Assembly (NCBI RefSeq): GCF_014700075.1
Contig: NZ_JACXBU010000003.1
Location: forward strand, 558,001-622,000
Length of the DNA: 64,000 bases
From: Pseudomonas sp. JM0905a
Lineage (GTDB): Bacteria; Pseudomonadota; Gammaproteobacteria; Pseudomonadales; Pseudomonadaceae
Direction: 5' to 3'
In this document: piece by piece, positions 59,950-64,000 of the stretch
Layout: the number at the start of each line of letters is the position of its first letter
Numbering within the stretch: the first letter of the stretch is position 1
Position numbers and translations under genes: made by a program
The notes under the pieces: model-generated
The model's input: the letters and a program-made list of their open reading frames with translations, nothing else
Databases searched by the model: none
Told to the model about the DNA's origin: nothing

Positions 59950-60019
59950 GCGGGTACAGCGCCTGACAGTGGGTGGTAGAACAGGCTGGAATAAGCAGGG
60001 TGCCGAAGATAATTCGCTT

Positions 60020-60038
60020 TTCTTAGAGAGTCTAAGAA
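60020..60038. promoter_or_regulatory. perfect 8-3-8 palindrome, putative operator of the TauE/SafE gene
   Basis: TTCTTAGA-GAG-TCTAAGAA is perfectly symmetrical. On the minus strand TTAGAC and TTATCT with 17 bases between form a plausible -35/-10 pair whose -35 lies in the palindrome, so a bound protein could block or direct RNA polymerase. The regulator is unknown. Confidence 0.6.
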
Positions 60039-60119
60039 GATTTGTGCAGGTTTATATTCCATTTCGTGCACGCTGGCCTTTGCAGCCGGCTGGCGTTCAT
60101 TCGATGTGGCTGTACCTCC

Positions 60120-60136
60120 CAGTTGCCTGGCAACTG
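60120..60136. promoter_or_regulatory. 7-3-7 palindrome upstream of the racemase gene
   Basis: CAGTTGC-CTG-GCAACTG is perfectly symmetrical and lies 64 bp before the racemase ATG. It might be an operator for the racemase. Confidence 0.45.
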
Positions 60137-60199
60137 TATTCCCGACCTGCGGTGGGCCTGGACTAGGCTGGGGTTTTCCATATCGAGGAGAGGGTTGCC

Positions 60200-60901
60200 A
60201 TGCGCATGCTGGGTGTACTGGGCGGGATGAGTTGGGAGTCGACCGTAACCTACTACCAGCTGCTCAACCGCGGCGTGCGCGATCGCCTGGGTGGTCTGCA
60301 CTCCGCGCCGCTATTGCTGCATTCGGTGGACTTCGCGCCGATCGCCGCGCAGCAGAAGGCCGGCGAATGGGAGGCTGCGGGCGAGGTGCTGGCCGAGGCG
60401 GCCAGGGGGCTCGAGGGTGCCGGCGCCACGGCGCTGCTGCTGGCAACCAACACCATGCACAAGGTGGCGGCTGCCATCGAGCAGGCTGTGGATATCCCGC
60501 TCCTGCACATTGGCGATGCCGTCGGCCAGGCGCTGCATGGGCAAGGGATCGAGCGCGCGGCGTTGCTCGGCACCCGCTTCACCATGCAGGAGGCCTTCTA
60601 TCGCGAGCGCCTGGGCCAGCGCTACGGCATCGACGTGCTGGTGCCGGATGCCCAGGCCATCAGCGAAATCGACCGGGTGATCTTCCAGGAACTGTGCGTT
60701 GGCCAGTTCCTGCCCGATGCCCGCGCCTTCTACCTCGACCAGCTGGCGCAGTTGAGGGCGCAGGGTGCGCAGGCGGCGATACTTGGCTGCACCGAGATCG
60801 GGCTGCTGCTGGAAGGCTGCGAATCGCCGCTACCGCTGGTGGACAGCGGCGAGCGGCATGTGGCGATGGGGCTGGAGTGGATGCTGGGTGGCAGATCCTA
60901 G
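60200..60901 (+). CDS. aspartate/glutamate racemase family protein, EcL-DER/YgeA-like
   Basis: This 233-residue PLP-independent racemase-like enzyme starts MRMLGVLGGMSWESTVTYYQ. The first catalytic position, usually Cys in a CNTxH motif, is Thr83 (ATNTMHK); the second is Cys197 in GCTEIGLLL. The same Thr83/Cys197 pair occurs, at the same numbers, in the E. coli L-Asp/Glu-specific racemase EcL-DER. A true D-amino-acid function is therefore unlikely to be symmetrical. GGAGAGGG-type Shine-Dalgarno (GAGGAGAGG) precedes the ATG. It converges with selO. Confidence 0.88.
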   Translation: MRMLGVLGGMSWESTVTYYQLLNRGVRDRLGGLHSAPLLLHSVDFAPIAAQQKAGEWEAAGEVLAEAARGLEGAGATALLLATNTMHKVAAAIEQAVDIPLLHIGDAVGQALHGQGIERAALLGTRFTMQEAFYRERLGQRYGIDVLVPDAQAISEIDRVIFQELCVGQFLPDARAFYLDQLAQLRAQGAQAAILGCTEIGLLLEGCESPLPLVDSGERHVAMGLEWMLGGRS

Positions 60902-60953
60902 GGGCGCATCGGCTTTGCATATCCACCGACAGGGTCCGCTCGGGGCGGCGGTG

Positions 60954-60977
60954 GTGGGCCGGTAAAGCATGGCCCAC
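60954..60977. repeat. REP-like hairpin between the racemase and selO
   Basis: GTGGGCC and GGCCCAC pair across GGTAAAGCAT, followed by CCTACGG. The composition resembles the REP-like element at 8570-8596. It lies in the convergent gap and may act as a transcription or RNA-processing boundary. Confidence 0.55.
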
Positions 60978-60995
60978 CCTACGGATAGCAGTGCG

Positions 60996-62468
<1,473 letters not shown>

Positions 62469-62509
62469 TCATGCCGCCGGGGCGTTCGGAAGAACCGGGA
62501 TGGCATGGC

Positions 62510-64000
62510 TCATCGGGACTCCGGAACCGGCACCTTGTCCTTGACCGGTATCGATACGGCTTCGACGTCGTCCGCAGCATGTTTCTCGATCTTGCGGGTG
62601 AGAGTGACGTCCATCTTCGGCGTGCTGGAGGTGTTGATGTCGTGCTCCTTGAACAACTGGTCGATGCGCCGGTTCAGTTCGTCGGTCGCCAGGCCGCGGT
62701 CGCCCAGTTCGCGCACGTAGATCTTCAGCTCATGCTCCAGGGTAGTGGCGCCGTAGGTCTTCAGTTGCACGGTGGGTGCCGGGTCACGCAGCACGCGCGA
62801 GTTTTCCATGGTGGCCTGCAAGAGCAGCTTGCGCACCAGTTCCAGGTCGAGATCGGAGCTGCGGTTGACGTTGTACACCAGCACGATGCGGGTGACGGTA
62901 TCGGTCAGGGTCCAGTTGATCAGCTGGCTGGTGAGGAAGGTCTGGTTCGGCACGATCACTTCCTTGCGGTCGCTGTCGGTGATGTGCGTGGCGCGGATGC
63001 GGATACGGTTGACCGTACCGGTGACGGTGCCGATGGTCACCAGGTCGCCGATACGCACCGGGCGTTCGAACAGCAGGATCAGGCCGGAAATGAAGTTGGC
63101 GAAGATCGCCTGCATGCCGAAGCCAATACCTACCGAGAGCGCTGCCACCAGCCATTGCAGTTTGTCCCAGCTGACCCCGAGGGTGGACAGCGCGCTGACG
63201 AAACCGATGCCGGCGATGGCATAGGACAGCAGGGTGGTGGTGGCGTAGGCGCTGCCCTGGGCCAGTTTCAGCCGCGACAGCACCAGCACTTCCAGCAGAC
63301 CCGGCAGGTTGCGCGCGAGGGCCGTGGTGATGCCGGCGATGATCAGCGCGCCGAGCACATCCAGCATGCTGATGGGGACCAGGGTGGTGGCGTCGCCGGT
63401 ACCGGTGGAGTACTGGTAGAGGGTCACCTGGTCGAGGTAGGCGAACACGCTGATCAGGTCGGCCCAGACCAGGTACAGGCAGGCGAGGAACACGCCCAGC
63501 AGCGCCAGGCGGATCAGGCGCAGCGATTGCTGGTTGACCTTCTCGATGTCGAGGGCCGGCTCTTCCACCACCACTTCCTCGCCGTCCGCGTTCTCCTTGG
63601 TCTGTGCCTGGCGTTTGGCGAGCACTCGCTGGTAGGCCAGGCGCCGTGCGGCCACGGCCAGGCCTCGGACGAAGGTGGCTTCCACCAGCAACAGGAGGAT
63701 CAGCAGGTAGAGCGTGGTGATCAGGCGGTCGGTGAGTTTGAGCGAGGTGTAGTAGTAGCCAAAGCCCACCGCCACGATCAGCGCCAGAGGCAGCAGGGTG
63801 AAGGCGACGCCGATCAGCAGGCGGAAGGGCGAAGTCTGCTCGCGCATCGGTTCGGCCAGCAGCAGGTTGCTCAGGACCAGGGTCATCAGGGCGTAGCAGC
63901 TCAGCACCACGATCACGCCGATGATGTCGTCGGCCAGGGCGGCGGGCTGGTGCTCGGCCACGGTCACGATGGCCACCAGCGCCATGACCACGCCACCGAG
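62510..64000 (-). CDS. MscS-family mechanosensitive channel, 5' truncated by window edge
   Basis: The frame is open to the right edge, giving 496 or more C-terminal residues. The C-terminal third is an MscS domain: WLVAALSVGIGFGMQAIFANFISGLILLFERP with the pore helix and the lipid-facing region, followed by RIGDLVTIGTVTGTVNRIRIRATHI. At least six further membrane helices precede it, so this is a large KefA/MscK-like protein rather than a small MscS. The start is outside the window. A 13-residue linker around TKENADGEEVVVEEP is cytoplasmic and acidic. Its role is release of solutes after hypo-osmotic shock. Confidence 0.9.
   Translation of the reverse strand, partial: LGGVVMALVAIVTVAEHQPAALADDIIGVIVVLSCYALMTLVLSNLLLAEPMREQTSPFRLLIGVAFTLLPLALIVAVGFGYYYTSLKLTDRLITTLYLLILLLLVEATFVRGLAVAARRLAYQRVLAKRQAQTKENADGEEVVVEEPALDIEKVNQQSLRLIRLALLGVFLACLYLVWADLISVFAYLDQVTLYQYSTGTGDATTLVPISMLDVLGALIIAGITTALARNLPGLLEVLVLSRLKLAQGSAYATTTLLSYAIAGIGFVSALSTLGVSWDKLQWLVAALSVGIGFGMQAIFANFISGLILLFERPVRIGDLVTIGTVTGTVNRIRIRATHITDSDRKEVIVPNQTFLTSQLINWTLTDTVTRIVLVYNVNRSSDLDLELVRKLLLQATMENSRVLRDPAPTVQLKTYGATTLEHELKIYVRELGDRGLATDELNRRIDQLFKEHDINTSSTPKMDVTLTRKIEKHAADDVEAVSIPVKDKVPVPESR

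Overview
This 64 kb window is ordinary chromosome of a gamma-proteobacterium of the genus Pseudomonas. The DNA is GC-rich, nearly every base is coding, and spurious antisense ORFs are long. The gene order (pip-dtd, tat-his-ubi, pha cluster, hslVU-argS-priA-rpmE, ponA/pilMNOPQ-aroKB, gltBD-hemE, metY, selO) follows, from memory, the same region of P. aeruginosa PAO1 (about PA5022 to PA5091). Two medium-chain-length PHA synthases around a PHA depolymerase, with phaD, phaF and phaI, are the classic Pseudomonas pha locus. No tRNA, rRNA, CRISPR array, prophage, transposase or integrase was found.

Layout. 1-3054: the 3' end of hutG and a minus-strand pair made of a flavoprotein and an epoxide-hydrolase-like enzyme, probably lineage-specific. 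3156-8339: a Nudix hydrolase and small lipoprotein, pip-dtd, and a three-gene polar amino-acid ABC transporter. 8340-8666: the only gap over 300 bp, holding hairpin repeats and a terminator. 8667-17245: a UPF0158 protein, a chemoreceptor, rsmE-tatCBA, hisEI and ubiBJE. 17388-24493: the PHA cluster. 24770-32170: a DUF971 protein, hslUV, a SPOR protein, argS and priA. 32337-38717: rpmE, a secreted nuclease, an M48 lipoprotein protease, malic enzyme and PBP1A. 38878-47219: pilMNOPQ, aroK, aroB and a DamX-like protein. 47473-54668: gltB, gltD and hemE. 54811-64000: an orphan ParA, tandem Usp, hotdog thioesterase, trxC, metY, a TauE/SafE exporter, an Asp/Glu racemase, selO and a truncated MscS-type channel.

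How the genes work together. phaC1/phaC2 polymerise hydroxyacyl-CoA, PhaZ remobilises the polymer, and PhaI/PhaF coat granules under the regulator PhaD. The phaC1 leader carries a good sigma-54 (-24/-12) match and an A-rich Crc/Hfq-type motif at the start codon, which fits nitrogen and carbon control. hslVU is preceded by a good sigma-32 match, and HslV probably starts at TTG so that the catalytic threonine follows the initiator. PilMNOPQ form the inner-membrane alignment and secretin parts of the type IV pilus. metY and the TauE/SafE exporter suggest sulfur metabolism.

I did not find a convincing undescribed multi-gene system. The items most worth a second look are the flavoprotein/epoxide hydrolase pair, a dispersed long-inverted-repeat family with three copies, the rpmE terminator embedded in the signal-peptide codons of the next gene, a hairpin covering the trxC ribosome-binding site, palindromes in the exporter/racemase intergenic region, and a racemase with a Thr/Cys instead of Cys/Cys active-site pair.
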